The notes below the pieces were generated by a model. That model was not told the origin of the DNA and ran no database searches. It saw only the letters and a program-made list of their open reading frames with translations. From Azoarcus sp. TTM-91 (GTDB taxonomy: Bacteria > Pseudomonadota > Gammaproteobacteria > Burkholderiales > Rhodocyclaceae), in contig NZ_WUEI01000010.1 in assembly GCF_012911025.1 (NCBI RefSeq), positions 20,014 to 84,013 of the forward strand: a DNA stretch of 64,000 nt, given 5' to 3'. Shown one piece after another: positions 42,780 to 53,680 of this stretch. A program made the position numbers and the translations under genes. Numbering within the stretch: the first letter of the stretch is position 1; the number at the start of each line of letters is the position of its first letter.

Positions 42780-43670
42780 TCAGGACAGCTCCCTTAGCAA
42801 TTGGGCCAGCAGCCGTTGAACCTGACCTGCGTAGGCTTTTCCGAAGATATGCAAATGGTTGAGGAGGTGGTGGAGTTGGTAGGCCAGCTTCCTGAGTTCG
42901 TACTCCGCGGACAGCGGCGCTAGGCGACGATAGGTGGCGTAGAAGGCGCTCGGGAAGCCGCCGAACAGTTCCGCCATGGCTAGCTCTGCCTCCCGGTCAC
43001 CGTAGTGACAGGCGGGGTCGAAAAGGGCTGGCATTCCGTCCACCGTGATCGCGGCATTGCCGTGCCAGAGGTCGCCATGCAGTAGCGATGGCGCTGGCCG
43101 GTAGTCCAGGAAGAGGGCGGGCAAGCGCTCGAGTAGACGGAGGCCGGGGCGTTCTATTTCCTGGCTGTAGCCGGCTTTGCCTGCCTGCGCCAGTAGCGGG
43201 GCAAGGCGGTGTCGACTCAGGAAGAGCACCCAGTTGTCCTGCTCGTCGTTGGGCTGACGGGTGGGCCCAAGGTAGTTGCTGCGGTGCCAGCCATAGCGCT
43301 CGCCGGTGGTCGCATGAAGGGCAGACAAGGCCTGGGCGAAACGTTCGCCCTCTTCTGCCGAGGCCAATGGGTGCAGAGAGAGGTACTCCAGCACCAGGAA
43401 GGCGTGATCACCGGCGTGTCCTTGGGCCAGGACCGCGGGAATGCGGAAGGTACCAACGGCTGCAAGGGCGGCAAGGCCATCGGCTTCGGCCTCCAGGCGG
43501 TCGGCTGCGGTGATGTCGGCCAGTTTGACAAAGAGCCTCACGCCTTTGCCCCTCACGTCCAGCGCTGGAGTGCTCCCGCCGGCAGGTGTCGCCGAAATCA
43601 GTTGGACACGTTGGCCGCCGGCCTGATGGAGGGCTTCCGCAATGGCGGGAAGCAAGTCCTCGATGCTCAC
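42780..43670 (-). CDS. Fructosamine kinase-family protein
   Basis: A 296-residue kinase of the fructosamine/ketosamine 3-kinase group (aminoglycoside phosphotransferase fold). LLHGDLWHGNAAI carries the catalytic HGDxxxxN motif and ALFDPACHYGDREAELAM the metal-binding Asp; FVKLA near residue 45 supplies the ATP-binding Lys. These enzymes phosphorylate sugars bound to protein amines so that they fall off. The GTG start at 43670 overlaps the Ser/Thr kinase stop (GTGA), so the two are made together. No clear terminator follows. Confidence 0.86.
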   Translation of the reverse strand: MSIEDLLPAIAEALHQAGGQRVQLISATPAGGSTPALDVRGKGVRLFVKLADITAADRLEAEADGLAALAAVGTFRIPAVLAQGHAGDHAFLVLEYLSLHPLASAEEGERFAQALSALHATTGERYGWHRSNYLGPTRQPNDEQDNWVLFLSRHRLAPLLAQAGKAGYSQEIERPGLRLLERLPALFLDYRPAPSLLHGDLWHGNAAITVDGMPALFDPACHYGDREAELAMAELFGGFPSAFYATYRRLAPLSAEYELRKLAYQLHHLLNHLHIFGKAYAGQVQRLLAQLLRELS

Positions 43671-44953
43671 AGATTGGCAATCCGGGAACTGGCCAGCGAG
43701 AGGCGGGTGGACAGCACCTCGAGGAAGGCCTTGTAGAAGTGCATGCGACAGGTGTCCGAGGCTCGTTGCAGGGCGCGGCCGCGAATGGTGACGACCGCAC
43801 ACTCCGTAGTGGCATCGACCGAGGCGGAGCGCACGCCTCCGCCGGCGGAAAACAGCGCCATCTCGCCGAAGCACTCGCCTGCCGTCAGCACATTCAGCAA
43901 GCGGCCGCGTTTGCGTACTCTCGCTTCGCCTTCGGCTAGGAAGCAGAAGTGGTCGCCCGCCTCGCCTTCCTTGATCACCACGGTACCGGGTTGCACCCGG
44001 CTCCACTGCGACAGGCCGATGACTTCCCAGATCTCCGCGTCGGCAAACTCGCGGAAGAACGGCATGCCGCGCAGTGTCTGGAATTTTTCCGCCTCTGGAA
44101 TGGCGTGGTGATCGCTGGCGACGCTGCGGTTACGGAAGGCCAGGGCGAGATCGTGGGAGAACTCGGCCCAGGTCTGGTAGCGGTTCTCGATCTCTTTTTC
44201 CATCGCCCGGCGCACGATGGTGTCCAGGGCTTCGGGTACCTCCGGCCGGTACTCGGAGGGGGGCGGAGGAATCTCATGGGCGATGCGGTAGAGCAGGCTG
44301 TAGTTGTTGTCCGATTCGAAGGGCAGGTGGCCGGTCAGCAACTGGTACATCACCACGCCCAGCGAGTAGATGTCGGTGCGATGGTCCAGCGGCATCTCCC
44401 GGACCTGTTGCGGCGACATATAGGCCGGTGAACCGATGCCCGATATCTGCGTGGTGTCGCTGGCGGTGTGCAGGGCGGCGCCGAAGTCGGTGACGCGGAT
44501 GTCGGTGCCGGCCGCATCGGCCAGCAGGATATTGGCGGGCTTGATGTCCCGGTGGGTGACGCCGCGGTGGAAGGCATAGTCCAGCGCGCGGGTGCATTTG
44601 AAGACGATTTCGATCAGCCGGTCGAAGGCGGGCAGCGAGCCGGGGGAGGTCAGTGCTTCCAGCGTGCCGCCGGGCACGTATTCCATGACCACATAGGCTT
44701 CTTCGTCGCTGATGACTGCATCGTAGATATCGACGATGTGCGGGTGGGTCAGTTTGCCGGCGAGCGCGGCCTCGTTGAGCAGCAGGTGGCGATAGAGCCT
44801 GCCGCGGTCCTGGTCGCGCAGGACTTCGGGGTAAAGGCGCTTGACCGCGACATCACGCTGGTTGAAGGGGTCCCAGGCTAGGAAGACGGCGCTGGTTGCC
44901 CCTTCGCCCAGCAGGCGGCGGATCTCGTACTTGCCGATGCGCTCCACCGCCAT
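43667..44953 (-). CDS. Ser/Thr protein kinase with C-terminal cyclic-nucleotide-binding domain
   Basis: A 428-residue protein. The N-terminal kinase has GEGATSAVF, VAVKRL with Lys38, HRDIKPAN and TDFGAAL, and YMSPQQV in the activation segment. From about 290 a cNMP-binding fold appears (FFREFADAEIW, GEAGDHFCFLAEGEARV, GECFGEMALFSAGGG, RSASVDATTECAVV). A cyclic nucleotide may therefore control the kinase. The REM and Pro-rich HEIPPPPSEYRPEVP follow the kinase family pattern. It is seven bases from argH, downstream in the same direction, and overlaps the fructosamine kinase gene, which suggests one operon. Confidence 0.9.
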   Translation of the reverse strand: MAVERIGKYEIRRLLGEGATSAVFLAWDPFNQRDVAVKRLYPEVLRDQDRGRLYRHLLLNEAALAGKLTHPHIVDIYDAVISDEEAYVVMEYVPGGTLEALTSPGSLPAFDRLIEIVFKCTRALDYAFHRGVTHRDIKPANILLADAAGTDIRVTDFGAALHTASDTTQISGIGSPAYMSPQQVREMPLDHRTDIYSLGVVMYQLLTGHLPFESDNNYSLLYRIAHEIPPPPSEYRPEVPEALDTIVRRAMEKEIENRYQTWAEFSHDLALAFRNRSVASDHHAIPEAEKFQTLRGMPFFREFADAEIWEVIGLSQWSRVQPGTVVIKEGEAGDHFCFLAEGEARVRKRGRLLNVLTAGECFGEMALFSAGGGVRSASVDATTECAVVTIRGRALQRASDTCRMHFYKAFLEVLSTRLSLASSRIANL

Positions 44954-44960
44954 AGGCGTG

Positions 44961-46394
44961 TCAGCCGAGTTGGGCGCGTGCCCGTGCCACCGCGGCGCGG
45001 ACCTGTGCCGGGGCGGTGCCGCCGATGTGCTTGCGCGAGGCGAGCGAGCCTTCCACCGTGAGCACCGCGAACACGTCTTCGTCCAGGCGGTCGGCGGCGC
45101 CTGGCACTTCGGCCATGGCCGCTTTCAGCTCAGCCGCACTGAACTGCGGCAGGTCGCAGCCGCGGCGCTCGGCGGCGCGCACCGCCAGGGCGACGGCTTC
45201 ATGGGCGTCGCGGAAGGGCAGGCCCTTCTTGACCAGGTAATCGGCCAGATCTGTGGCGGTGGCGTAGCCCTGGGACAGGGCGCCCAGCATGGCGTCCGCC
45301 TTCACCCGGATGCCGGTGATCATGTCGGCGTAGATGCGCAGGGTGTCGATGACCGTGTCGGCGGTATCGAACAGCGGCTCCTTATCCTCCTGGTTGTCCT
45401 TGTTGTAGGCCAGGGGCTGCCCCTTCATCAGCGTGAGCAGGGAGATCAGGCTGCCGTTCACCCGGCCGGTCTTGCCGCGGACGAGTTCGGGAACGTCCGG
45501 GTTTTTCTTCTGCGGCATGATGCTGGAGCCGGTGCAGAAGCGGTCGGCGAGGTCGATGAAGCCGACGCGTGGGCTCATCCACAGGATGAGCTCTTCGGAC
45601 AGGCGTGAGAGGTGCGTCATCAGCAGCGCCGAGGCGGCACAGAATTCGATGGCGAAATCGCGGTCGCTGACCGCGTCCAGCGAGTTGTAGCAGACCTCGT
45701 CGAAGCCCAACTCGGCGGCGACCGATTCGCGGTCTATCGGGTAGCTGGTGCCGGCCAGCGCGGCGCTGCCCAGCGGCAGGCGGTTCACGCGCTTGCGGCA
45801 GTCGGCGAAGCGTTCGGCGTCGCGCCGGCTCATCTCGTAGTAGGCCATCAGGTGGTGGCCGAAGGTGACCGGCTGGGCTACCTGCAGGTGGGTGAAGCCG
45901 GGCATGGGCGTGGCAGCGTTTGCTTCGGCGACGTCCAGCAACTGGCGCTGGAATTCCCCGATCAGGGCAAGGATGGTGTCGATGGCGTCGCGCAGCCACA
46001 GGCGGATATCGGTGGCGACTTGGTCGTTGCGGCTGCGGCCGGTGTGCAGGCGCTTGCCGGCATCGCCGACCAGCGCAGTGAGGCGCTTCTCGATGTTGAG
46101 GTGCACATCCTCGTCGTCCAGGTTCCAGGCGAACTCGCCACGCTCGATCTCGCCCAGGATCTGATTCATGCCGCGTTCGATGTCGGCGAGGTCGGCCGCG
46201 GCGATGATGCCCTGGCGTGCCAGCATGCGGGCATGGGCGAGGGAGCCGCGGATATCCTGGCGGGCCATGCGCTGATCGAAGTTGACTGAGGCGGTGTAAC
46301 GTTTGACGAGGTCGGAAACCGGCTCCGAGAAGCGGCCGGACCAGGCTTTGCCCGGCTGCGCGGCGTTGTCGGGCGACGAGGTGGTATCTGTCAT
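44961..46394 (-). CDS. argH: Argininosuccinate lyase
   Basis: A 477-residue enzyme that splits argininosuccinate into arginine and fumarate, the last step of arginine synthesis. The signature [12 protein letters not shown] is present, as are [13 protein letters not shown] and [16 protein letters not shown]. Length is typical. ATG 46394 gives the conserved start ([15 protein letters not shown]); an upstream frame extends further but is unlikely. It is divergent from the AlgZ-like gene, the same arrangement as argH-algZ-algR in Pseudomonas. Confidence 0.97.
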   Translation of the reverse strand: MTDTTSSPDNAAQPGKAWSGRFSEPVSDLVKRYTASVNFDQRMARQDIRGSLAHARMLARQGIIAAADLADIERGMNQILGEIERGEFAWNLDDEDVHLNIEKRLTALVGDAGKRLHTGRSRNDQVATDIRLWLRDAIDTILALIGEFQRQLLDVAEANAATPMPGFTHLQVAQPVTFGHHLMAYYEMSRRDAERFADCRKRVNRLPLGSAALAGTSYPIDRESVAAELGFDEVCYNSLDAVSDRDFAIEFCAASALLMTHLSRLSEELILWMSPRVGFIDLADRFCTGSSIMPQKKNPDVPELVRGKTGRVNGSLISLLTLMKGQPLAYNKDNQEDKEPLFDTADTVIDTLRIYADMITGIRVKADAMLGALSQGYATATDLADYLVKKGLPFRDAHEAVALAVRAAERRGCDLPQFSAAELKAAMAEVPGAADRLDEDVFAVLTVEGSLASRKHIGGTAPAQVRAAVARARAQLG

Positions 46395-46485
46395 AATGTC
46401 CGTACTGAGGAGAGGAGGGCCGGGGCGGAACCGTCCGGCCGGTCGTGCGATGTCGCTGCGGGCGTGTCGTCGCCTCGCGTAAGCC

Positions 46486-47517
46486 ATGGAAAGTATAAAG
46501 CAAAAGCCACGCTCGCCTGCCGTGCCCACGGTGCCGGATTTCCGTAATCTCGGCGTCATCCTGCGTGTGTTGCTGCTGGTCAATCTGCTCGCTTTGCTCA
46601 CCGTGCTGCTGCGGGGTGAGATGGTGGCGGAGGTGCTGGCAGATCGCTTGGTCGTGATGGCCGGCTATGTGGAGCCGCCGCTGTTCCTGGCGGTACTGTT
46701 GCTCTACGCACTGGGGCCGGCCATACAGATCGCCGGGCCGCGCTGGGCGCCCGTCATCGTGCTGGCTGCGTCGCAGGGGGCAGTGCTGCTGGCATGGCCC
46801 CTGCTCTCCGCCTACGGCGGCTTCCCCGGGCAGGAGCTGGCATGGGCCGCCGGGGCCGCGGTAGTCGCGCTGCTCTATTTCGATTACCGCCATCGCCTGT
46901 ATTCCCCTGCGCTGACCGAGGCCCGCCTGCTGGCGCTCACCGCGCGCATACGCCCCCACTTCCTGTTCAACAGCATCAACGGCGTGCTCGGCGTGATCCG
47001 TTCCGATCCGCGCCGGGCGGAGCGCGCGCTGGAGGAGTTGGCGGACTTGTTCCGCGTACTGATGAGGGACAACCGGGAACTTGTTCCGCTGGCGGAAGAA
47101 CTGTCGTTATGCGAGCGTTATCTGGACCTGGAGCGCTTGCGTCTGGGGGAGCGCCTGAGCGTGCGCTGGGAGATCGACCCGCCTTCGGCGGATGGCCTTT
47201 GCCCCGAGCAGGCGCTGGTGCTGCCGCTCCTGCTGCAGCCCTTGCTGGAGAACGCGGTTTATCACGGTATCGAGCCTTGCGAGGAGGAGGCTGAGATCGT
47301 GGTGCGCGTACAGCGCAGGGGCAAGGAGTTGCGGCTCGAGGTGGACAACCCCTTGTCGGACACTGCCCGCCAGCGCGCCGGCAACCAGATGGCGCTGGAC
47401 AATATCCGCGAGCGGCTAACACTCTTTTTCGACATTGAAGCCGGATTGCATATACAAAGCGGTGAAGGGCGCTATCGCGTCCGTTTGCATCTACCCTTCA
47501 GGAGCGTTACCCCATGA
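46486..47517 (+). CDS. algZ: Sensor histidine kinase, AlgZ/LytS family
   Basis: A 343-residue sensor of the LytS/AlgZ group. Four hydrophobic segments fill the first 130 residues (for example [18 protein letters not shown]). The histidine box [13 protein letters not shown] puts the phosphorylated His at 158. The ATP-binding part has [16 protein letters not shown]. The stop overlaps the response-regulator start by four bases (ATGA), so sensor and regulator are produced together. In Pseudomonas AlgZ-AlgR controls alginate and motility genes; here the role is only inferred from synteny next to argH and hemC. Confidence 0.88.
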   Translation: MESIKQKPRSPAVPTVPDFRNLGVILRVLLLVNLLALLTVLLRGEMVAEVLADRLVVMAGYVEPPLFLAVLLLYALGPAIQIAGPRWAPVIVLAASQGAVLLAWPLLSAYGGFPGQELAWAAGAAVVALLYFDYRHRLYSPALTEARLLALTARIRPHFLFNSINGVLGVIRSDPRRAERALEELADLFRVLMRDNRELVPLAEELSLCERYLDLERLRLGERLSVRWEIDPPSADGLCPEQALVLPLLLQPLLENAVYHGIEPCEEEAEIVVRVQRRGKELRLEVDNPLSDTARQRAGNQMALDNIRERLTLFFDIEAGLHIQSGEGRYRVRLHLPFRSVTP

Positions 47518-48275
47518 GCGATCTTCCGCTGCGTGTCCTGATCGTCGACGACGAAGCGCCGGCGCGCTCGCGCCTTCGCGACCTGCTCGGCGACATCGCC
47601 GCAGTCCAGCCCAATGTCGTTGCCGGCATGGCGGCCAATGGCGTGGAGGCCTTGCGCCTGGTCGAGGCCGGCGGCGTGGATGTGGTACTTGCCGACATCC
47701 GCATGCCGGTGATGGACGGCGTGGAACTGGCGCGGGAACTAGGCCGCCTGCCGCAGGCGCCGGTGGTGGTATTCACGACGGCGTATGACCAGTACGCGGT
47801 ACAGGCCTTCGAATTGGCGGCGACTGACTACCTGGTGAAGCCGGTCCGCGCCGAGCGCCTGGCAGCGGCGCTGGGCAAGGTGCGCGGGCTGCGTCCCCAG
47901 CAGGCCGAGCCGGCCTCCTCCGCCGCGTCCGGTGAACGGCGACACTTCGGCGTCAGCGAGCGCGGCCGCATCCTGCTGCTGCCGGTGGAGGATGTGCGCT
48001 ACCTGAAGGCGGAACTGAAGTATGTGACGGCGAAGACGGTGGAGCGGGAGTTCGTGCTAGATGAATCGCTGGTGCAGATCGAGCAGGAGTTCTGCGACCG
48101 CTTCCTGCGCATACACCGAAACTGCCTGGTGGCCCGCGCCGCGATCCAGGGGGTGGAGAGGGTGGGCGATACCGAAGGCGAGGCGCATTGGGAGGTGTTG
48201 CTGGCGGGGTTGCCGGAGCGCTTGCCGGTCAGCCGGCGGCAGTGGCCTGTGGTGCGGCAGGCGTTGGGTCTTTGA
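47514..48275 (+). CDS. algR: LytTR response regulator, AlgR-like
   Basis: A 253-residue two-component regulator. The receiver has the acidic pocket VDDE at 11-14 and Asp61 in VLADIRMPVMDG, with Thr and Lys (VVFTTAYD, YLVKPV) at the usual places. The C-terminal LytTR DNA-binding domain (about 145-250) shows YLKAELKYVTAKT and FLRIHRNCLVARAAI. It is coupled to the AlgZ-like sensor and followed by a strong bidirectional terminator before the convergent ppc gene. Confidence 0.92.
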   Translation: MSDLPLRVLIVDDEAPARSRLRDLLGDIAAVQPNVVAGMAANGVEALRLVEAGGVDVVLADIRMPVMDGVELARELGRLPQAPVVVFTTAYDQYAVQAFELAATDYLVKPVRAERLAAALGKVRGLRPQQAEPASSAASGERRHFGVSERGRILLLPVEDVRYLKAELKYVTAKTVEREFVLDESLVQIEQEFCDRFLRIHRNCLVARAAIQGVERVGDTEGEAHWEVLLAGLPERLPVSRRQWPVVRQALGL

Positions 48276-48322
48276 GGCGCCCTCTGACGACGGCAGGCCT
48301 GCGGTAGCCGCGGGAAAAGGGA

Positions 48323-48364
48323 AAAAGGCCCGGCCGCGGTGCAAGAACCGCGGCCGGGCCTTTT
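48323..48364. terminator. Bidirectional terminator between algR and ppc
   Basis: An 18-bp perfect stem (48323-48340 with 48347-48364) with a six-base loop starts with AAAA and ends with TTTT. It therefore works for both converging genes, algR and ppc. Confidence 0.92.
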
Positions 48365-48383
48365 CATTGGCCTGGGTGGGGCT

Positions 48384-51134
48384 TCAGCCGCTGTTGCGCA
48401 GGCCGGCGGCGATCCCGTTGATCGAGATGTGGATGCCGACGCGCAGGCGCTCGTCGTCGCCTTGTTCGCGGTGGCGCCGCAGCAGTTCCACCTGGACGTG
48501 GTTGAGCGGGTCCAGGTAGGGGAAGCGGTTGCGGATGGAGCGCTTCAGCAGCGGATTGTCGGCCAGCAGTTCCTGCTGGCGGGTGATGGCGAGCAGGGCG
48601 TCCACCGTGTCCTGCCATTCGCTGCGGATGCGGTTGAAGATTGTCTCGCGCAGTTCGGCATCCTTGACCAGTTCGGCATAGCGGGAGGCGATGGCGAGGT
48701 CGGTCTTGGACAGCACCATGTCCATGTTGGACAGCAGGGTGGTGAAGAAGGACCAGTCCTTGTGCATCGCCTGTAGGCGGGCGAGGCCGTCCTTGGGGTT
48801 GGAGGCGAGGTACCGTTTCACCGCTGAACCGAAGCCGAACCAGCCCGGCAGCATCAGCCGGCACTGGGACCAGGAGAACACCCAGGGAATGGCACGCAGG
48901 TCTTCGATGCTGGTGCCTTTCTTGCGCGAGGCCGGGCGGGAGCCGATGTTGAGGCCGGCGATCTCGGCGATCACGGTGGATTCCCAGAAGTACTGTTCGA
49001 AGCCCTCGGTTTCATAAACCAAACCGCGGTAAGCGGCGAAGGCGGCATCCGACAGCGCCTGCATCGTATCCAGGAATTCCGGCGGTGTGGGGGCGGCGCT
49101 TCCTGGGCGCCGACTGGCTTCCAGCGTGGCGGCAACCAGCACTTCCAGGTTGCGGTGGCCGACTTCCGGGTTGCCGTACTTGGCGGCGATCACTTCGCCC
49201 TGCTCGGTCAGCCGGATCTGGCCCTGCACCGCGCCGTCCGGTTGCGCCAGGATGGCCTGGTAGCTGGGGCCGCCGCCGCGGCCGACGGAGCCGCCGCGGC
49301 CATGGAAGAGGCGCATGCGCACGCCGTGGCGGGCGAACACGTCCACCAGTTCGCCCTCGGCCTTGTACAACGCCCAGCCGGAGGTGAGGAAGCCGCCGTC
49401 CTTGTTGCTGTCGGAGTAGCCCAGCATCACTTCCTGGGTGTTACCGGCCGCTTCCAGCAGCTTGCGGTAGAGCGGCAGCGAGAACAGGCGCTCCATGACG
49501 CTGGCGGCGTTCTCGAGGTCGCCTATGGTTTCGAACAGCGGTACCAGATTCACGTCCAGCGCGGATTCATGCGGCCGCAGCAGTCCGGCTTCCTTCAGCA
49601 GCAGGGCGAGTTCCAGCAGATCGGAGACGTCGTCGGTCTTGGAAATGATGCAGTTGCGGATGGCGTTGCGGCCGTAGCGGCGGTGGGCTTCGCGGGCGGC
49701 GCGAAAGATCTCCAGCTCGGATTCCGTTTCCTCGCTGTAGTGCACATGCGGCGAGGCGAGTGGCCGCGGGGTGGCCAGCTCTTCCAGCAGCATGGCGCAG
49801 CGGGCGGTTTCGTCCAGGCTCAGGTAGGCGCTGCCGGGGCGGGCGACTTCCAGCAGTTCGGCGACGGTGCGCTCGTGCACATCGGAGTTCTGCCGCAGGT
49901 CGATGGGCGCAAGGTGGAAGCCGAACACCCGCACCGCGCAGCGGAGGTGGCGCAGGCGGCCGCGCGCCAGGGTGGCGGAGCCGTTGGCGACCAGCGAGCG
50001 GTGGATGACGTCGAGGTCCTCCAGCAGCGCCTGGGCGCTGTCGTACGGTTGGGCGTGGTCGGCGGCGTGGCCGATGGGCTCGGTGCCGATCAGCGCGCGA
50101 TGGGTGGCGGCGACGCGGGCGTGGATGCCGGCGAGGGCCAGGCGATAGGGTTCGTCGCTGCGGTGCGGCGAGCTGTCCGGCGATCCCTGGGCCAGCGCCA
50201 GCAGGGCGTCGGAGGCGCTGACCAGGCCGAGAGCGAGCGACAGCTGGGAGCCCAGCGTGTGCAACTCGTCCAGGTAATGGCGGAGGGCGACGCTGGCTTG
50301 CATGGCCTGCGCCTGCTCCAGGATGTCGGCGGTGACGAAGGGGTTGCCGTCGCGGTCGCCACCTATCCAGTTACCGACCTGCAGGAAGGCGGGCAACTCC
50401 TGCTTGCCCAGCGTCGGGTCGGCCGCGGCCAGGCGGTCTTCCAGGTTGGCGTAGAGGCGGGGGAGTTCGTGCAGGAAAGTGGTCTCGAAATAGGAGAGGC
50501 CGTTGTTCACCTCGTCCACCACCGACAGCTTGGCCGGCCGCAGCATCCGGGTCTGCCACAGGGTGAGCACCGCGCGGCGCAGGGCCTCGCCGTTGGCCTC
50601 GCTTTCTTCCGGCGTGAGCTGCTTGCGATCGCGCTCGTCCAGCAGACGGGCGATCACTGTCTGGCAGTTGAGGATGCTCTTGCGCTGAACCTCCGTGGGA
50701 TGCGCAGTGAGCACCGGCGAGATCAGGGCTTCGCCGAGAAAGCCGGCGAGGGCGGCCGGCGTGGTCTTGCCGTCGGCGAAAGCCAGGGCCAGCGCGTGCG
50801 CCAGGCTGCCTTCGCGTGGCGCGGAGCCTGCGATCAGGTGGGCGCGGCTGCGACGGATGTGGTGCTGGTCCTCGGCGATGTTGGCGAGGTGGGAGAAGTA
50901 ACTGAAGGCGCGCACGACCTGGATGGTCTGCTCGCGCGAAAGGGCGTCCAGCGTGCCTTCGAGCTCCTTGCGCGCGGCGTGGTCGTCGTCGCGACGGAAG
51001 CGCACCGAATTCTGGCGGATGCGTTCCACCAACTCGAAGCTGGCGTCGCCTTGCTGGTCACGCACGGTGTCGCCGAGCAGGCGGCCGAGCAGTCTGATGT
51101 CTTCGCGCAGCGGCGCGTCCTTGTCCTGGGTCAT
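48384..51134 (-). CDS. ppc: Phosphoenolpyruvate carboxylase
   Basis: A 916-residue enzyme that makes oxaloacetate from phosphoenolpyruvate and bicarbonate. Catalytic His145 lies in [27 protein letters not shown] and [14 protein letters not shown] form the active-site loops. It ends in the usual RNSG-type C-terminus. ATG 51134 gives the full family length; a longer frame upstream runs into the neighbour. It lies between the AlgZ-AlgR pair and a periplasmic thioredoxin-like gene. Confidence 0.97.
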   Translation of the reverse strand: MTQDKDAPLREDIRLLGRLLGDTVRDQQGDASFELVERIRQNSVRFRRDDDHAARKELEGTLDALSREQTIQVVRAFSYFSHLANIAEDQHHIRRSRAHLIAGSAPREGSLAHALALAFADGKTTPAALAGFLGEALISPVLTAHPTEVQRKSILNCQTVIARLLDERDRKQLTPEESEANGEALRRAVLTLWQTRMLRPAKLSVVDEVNNGLSYFETTFLHELPRLYANLEDRLAAADPTLGKQELPAFLQVGNWIGGDRDGNPFVTADILEQAQAMQASVALRHYLDELHTLGSQLSLALGLVSASDALLALAQGSPDSSPHRSDEPYRLALAGIHARVAATHRALIGTEPIGHAADHAQPYDSAQALLEDLDVIHRSLVANGSATLARGRLRHLRCAVRVFGFHLAPIDLRQNSDVHERTVAELLEVARPGSAYLSLDETARCAMLLEELATPRPLASPHVHYSEETESELEIFRAAREAHRRYGRNAIRNCIISKTDDVSDLLELALLLKEAGLLRPHESALDVNLVPLFETIGDLENAASVMERLFSLPLYRKLLEAAGNTQEVMLGYSDSNKDGGFLTSGWALYKAEGELVDVFARHGVRMRLFHGRGGSVGRGGGPSYQAILAQPDGAVQGQIRLTEQGEVIAAKYGNPEVGHRNLEVLVAATLEASRRPGSAAPTPPEFLDTMQALSDAAFAAYRGLVYETEGFEQYFWESTVIAEIAGLNIGSRPASRKKGTSIEDLRAIPWVFSWSQCRLMLPGWFGFGSAVKRYLASNPKDGLARLQAMHKDWSFFTTLLSNMDMVLSKTDLAIASRYAELVKDAELRETIFNRIRSEWQDTVDALLAITRQQELLADNPLLKRSIRNRFPYLDPLNHVQVELLRRHREQGDDERLRVGIHISINGIAAGLRNSG

Positions 51135-51171
51135 GGGTTTGGGCGAGAGCGGGAGGAGGAAGGGAGGAGGG

Positions 51172-51636
51172 TCAGTGTTCGGTCCGGCGCAGGCGGGCCG
51201 CGGCGGCGTGTAGGGCGTCGGCCAGGTACTGGCCATAAAAATCCGGCAGGCGCATGCCCACGATGTTCTCTCCGAGCAGGCTGCCGTCCGGGGCGTAGAA
51301 CGCAACCGTGGGGGCGAGGCGCACCTCCCGTTGCGCGGCGAAGGCGCGGTGGGTGGTGCTGCGGCCATCGAATGCGGTGAGCGGGCGGCCCGAGTCGATG
51401 TCTATCTGGCGATACCGGGCTAGCCCCCGCGTGGCCGCCTCTTCATCCATGGGTGCCAGGTAAGCCCTGGCCTGTTCGCACCAGTGGCAATCCGAACGGC
51501 TGTACAGCACGACCAGAACCCGGCCTTCGGCATGCAGGGCAGCGGCGTCGCGGCTGAAGTCGGTGGCGGGTGGCAGGCTGGGCGCCGCGGCGAGGGCAGC
51601 GGGCACGCATGCTAGAATCCACGCCAGCTTCCGCAC
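51172..51636 (-). CDS. Secreted thioredoxin-fold protein
   Basis: A 154-residue protein with a thioredoxin-like fold. The first 18 residues ([16 protein letters not shown]) form a Sec signal peptide, then [18 protein letters not shown] has the CHWC redox motif, and [13 protein letters not shown] the cis-Pro segment. It is probably a periplasmic thiol oxidoreductase. The start is GTG at 51636; a longer start would overlap the hemC leader. It is divergent from hemC with a 108-base gap and reads towards ppc. Confidence 0.82.
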   Translation of the reverse strand: MRKLAWILACVPAALAAAPSLPPATDFSRDAAALHAEGRVLVVLYSRSDCHWCEQARAYLAPMDEEAATRGLARYRQIDIDSGRPLTAFDGRSTTHRAFAAQREVRLAPTVAFYAPDGSLLGENIVGMRLPDFYGQYLADALHAAAARLRRTEH

Positions 51637-51744
51637 TATTGGTGCGAACCCTGATGCCACCGTAACGCCGGGTCGGGCGGTCTGCTTCAAGACCGTGGTT
51701 GTGAGGCCCGGCGCCAGATTCCTATCCCGCATGAGTTCCTTATC

Positions 51745-52698
51745 GTGAGCGTTGCCCAATCCGGTTCCACTTCCGCCGCGCCCGAGCGTATCGTCATCGC
51801 TACCCGCGAAAGTCGCCTTGCCTTGTGGCAGGCGGAGCACGTCAAGGCCAGACTCGAGGCATTGTATCCCTCCTGCCAGGTCGAATTGCTGGGCATGACC
51901 ACCCGTGGCGACCAGATTCTGGACCGTCCGCTGGCCAAGGTGGGCGGCAAGGGTCTGTTCGTGAAGGAGTTGGAAACCGCGCTGCTGGATGGCCGCGCCG
52001 ACATCGCGGTGCATTCGATGAAGGACGTGCCGATGGAGATGGGCGAGGCCTTCACCCTGGCCTGCATCTCCGAGCGGGAAGTGCCGCTGGATGCCTTCGT
52101 TTCCAACCGCTACGAGAGCCTGGCCGACATGCCGCCGGGTACGGTGGTGGGCACCTCCTCGCTGCGACGTGAGTCGCAGCTGCACGCTCACTACCCCTTC
52201 CTCGGCGTCACCAGTCTGCGCGGCAACCTGGATACCCGGCTGCGCAAGCTGGACGAAGGCCAGTACGACGCGATCATCCTCGCCGCTGCCGGCTTGACGC
52301 GGCTGGGGCTCGGTTCCCGTATCCGCGGGGTGTTGCCGGCGGAGACCTCGCTACCGGCGGCTGGCCAGGGCGCGCTGGGCATCGAATGCCTCGCCGGCCG
52401 GCAGGAACTGCTGCAATGGCTGGCGCCGCTCAATGATGCCGACACCTCGGCCTGCGTGCGTGCGGAGCGCGCGGTGGCGCGGGCGCTGGCGGGCAGTTGC
52501 GAGGTGCCACTGGGCGCCTACGCCGAAGTGAGGGACGGCCAGTTGTGGCTGCGCGGGTTTGTCGCCCGGCCGGACGGCAGCGAGATCCTGCGCGCGGAGC
52601 AGTGCGGCGCGCCGGCGGATGCCGAGGCGCTGGGCGCGGCCCTGGCTGCCTCGCTGCGGGAGCAGGGCGCGGAGGCGTTGCTGGCCAGCCTGGGCTAG
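51745..52698 (+). CDS. hemC: Porphobilinogen deaminase
   Basis: A 317-residue enzyme that joins four porphobilinogen units to hydroxymethylbilane. [38 protein letters not shown] and [10 protein letters not shown] are the family signatures. The cofactor-binding Cys lies in the C-terminal [11 protein letters not shown]. The start is GTG at 51745, since a nearby ATG (51731) runs into a stop after five codons. hemD follows 29 bases later, making the first half of a haem operon (hemC-hemD-hemX-hemY). Confidence 0.96.
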   Translation: MSVAQSGSTSAAPERIVIATRESRLALWQAEHVKARLEALYPSCQVELLGMTTRGDQILDRPLAKVGGKGLFVKELETALLDGRADIAVHSMKDVPMEMGEAFTLACISEREVPLDAFVSNRYESLADMPPGTVVGTSSLRRESQLHAHYPFLGVTSLRGNLDTRLRKLDEGQYDAIILAAAGLTRLGLGSRIRGVLPAETSLPAAGQGALGIECLAGRQELLQWLAPLNDADTSACVRAERAVARALAGSCEVPLGAYAEVRDGQLWLRGFVARPDGSEILRAEQCGAPADAEALGAALAASLREQGAEALLASLG

Positions 52699-52727
52699 CA
52701 GCGTCCGCATTTGCCGCAGCCCGGATC

Positions 52728-53525
52728 ATGGAGATGGACTCGACGCGTCTTCAGGACCTGCCGCTGAGCGGGCGCCGCGTCGTCGTCACCCGCCCGACCG
52801 GGCAGGCGGAGTCGCTGTGCGAAGCCATTGCCCGGTTGGGCGGCGAGGCGATCCGGTTCCCGGTCATCGAGATCGCTGCGCTTGAAGATGCCGCCGGCCT
52901 GCAAGCGGCAACGGCGAGCCTGCAGGATTATGACCTTGCCTTCTTCGTCAGCCCGAACGCGGTTGCCCATGCACTGGACTTCATCCTGCCGCGCCGCGCG
53001 TGGCCGGCGCATACCGTGGTGGCAACGGTGGGCAAGGGCAGCGAGGGGGCGTTGGCCCGGCGCGGCTTCCGGAATGTGGTCGCCCCCGACCAAGGTTTCG
53101 ACAGCGAGGCGGTGCTCAGCCTGCCCGCCTTTGCCGAAGCGGCGGTGCGCGGCCGGCGAGTGGTGATCTTCCGCGGTGACGGCGGCCGCGACCTGCTCGG
53201 GGAAACCCTGCTTGCGCGGGGCGCGGCGGTCGATTACGTAAGCTGCTACCGGCGCCGCGTTCCGCAGTGCAGTCCGGCGTCCTTGATCGCCGATGCCGCC
53301 GATGGCCGCCTCCACGCCCTGGTGTTGACCAGCAGCGAGGGTGTGGGCAACTTCGTGACCATGGTCGGTGAACAAGGTCTGGCGGTGCTGGCCGGTGTCT
53401 GCGTGATTGCTCCTCACGCCCGTATCGCGGCGGCGGCCGAGGCGGCCGGCTTCAGGCGCGTCATCTGCTGCGACGCTGGCGATGACGGTGTTTTGGCCGC
53501 ATTGCTGCGGGATGCGGCGGGCTGA
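52728..53525 (+). CDS. hemD: Uroporphyrinogen-III synthase
   Basis: A 265-residue protein that closes hydroxymethylbilane into uroporphyrinogen III with inversion of ring D. The family is poorly conserved, but VVVTRPTGQAESLCEAI at the start, VSPNAVAHALDF, ATVGKGSEGALARRG and VLTSSEGVGNF match HemD. ATG 52728 gives the normal N-terminus. It lies directly after hemC and before the HemX gene. Confidence 0.93.
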   Translation: MEMDSTRLQDLPLSGRRVVVTRPTGQAESLCEAIARLGGEAIRFPVIEIAALEDAAGLQAATASLQDYDLAFFVSPNAVAHALDFILPRRAWPAHTVVATVGKGSEGALARRGFRNVVAPDQGFDSEAVLSLPAFAEAAVRGRRVVIFRGDGGRDLLGETLLARGAAVDYVSCYRRRVPQCSPASLIADAADGRLHALVLTSSEGVGNFVTMVGEQGLAVLAGVCVIAPHARIAAAAEAAGFRRVICCDAGDDGVLAALLRDAAG

Positions 53526-53680
53526 TGACGTTAATATTCCAGCGGCATGTGCAGGGCCGTCCCACGCCGTTCTCCGGGCAGCGGGGCTGATTGCCGCCTG
53601 CCCTGCCGAGGGCGCCGTGCGGCGGTATCCGAGCTCGCCGCACGGGAAAAATCACTGTACATCCGGGTTAAACTCTCAGC

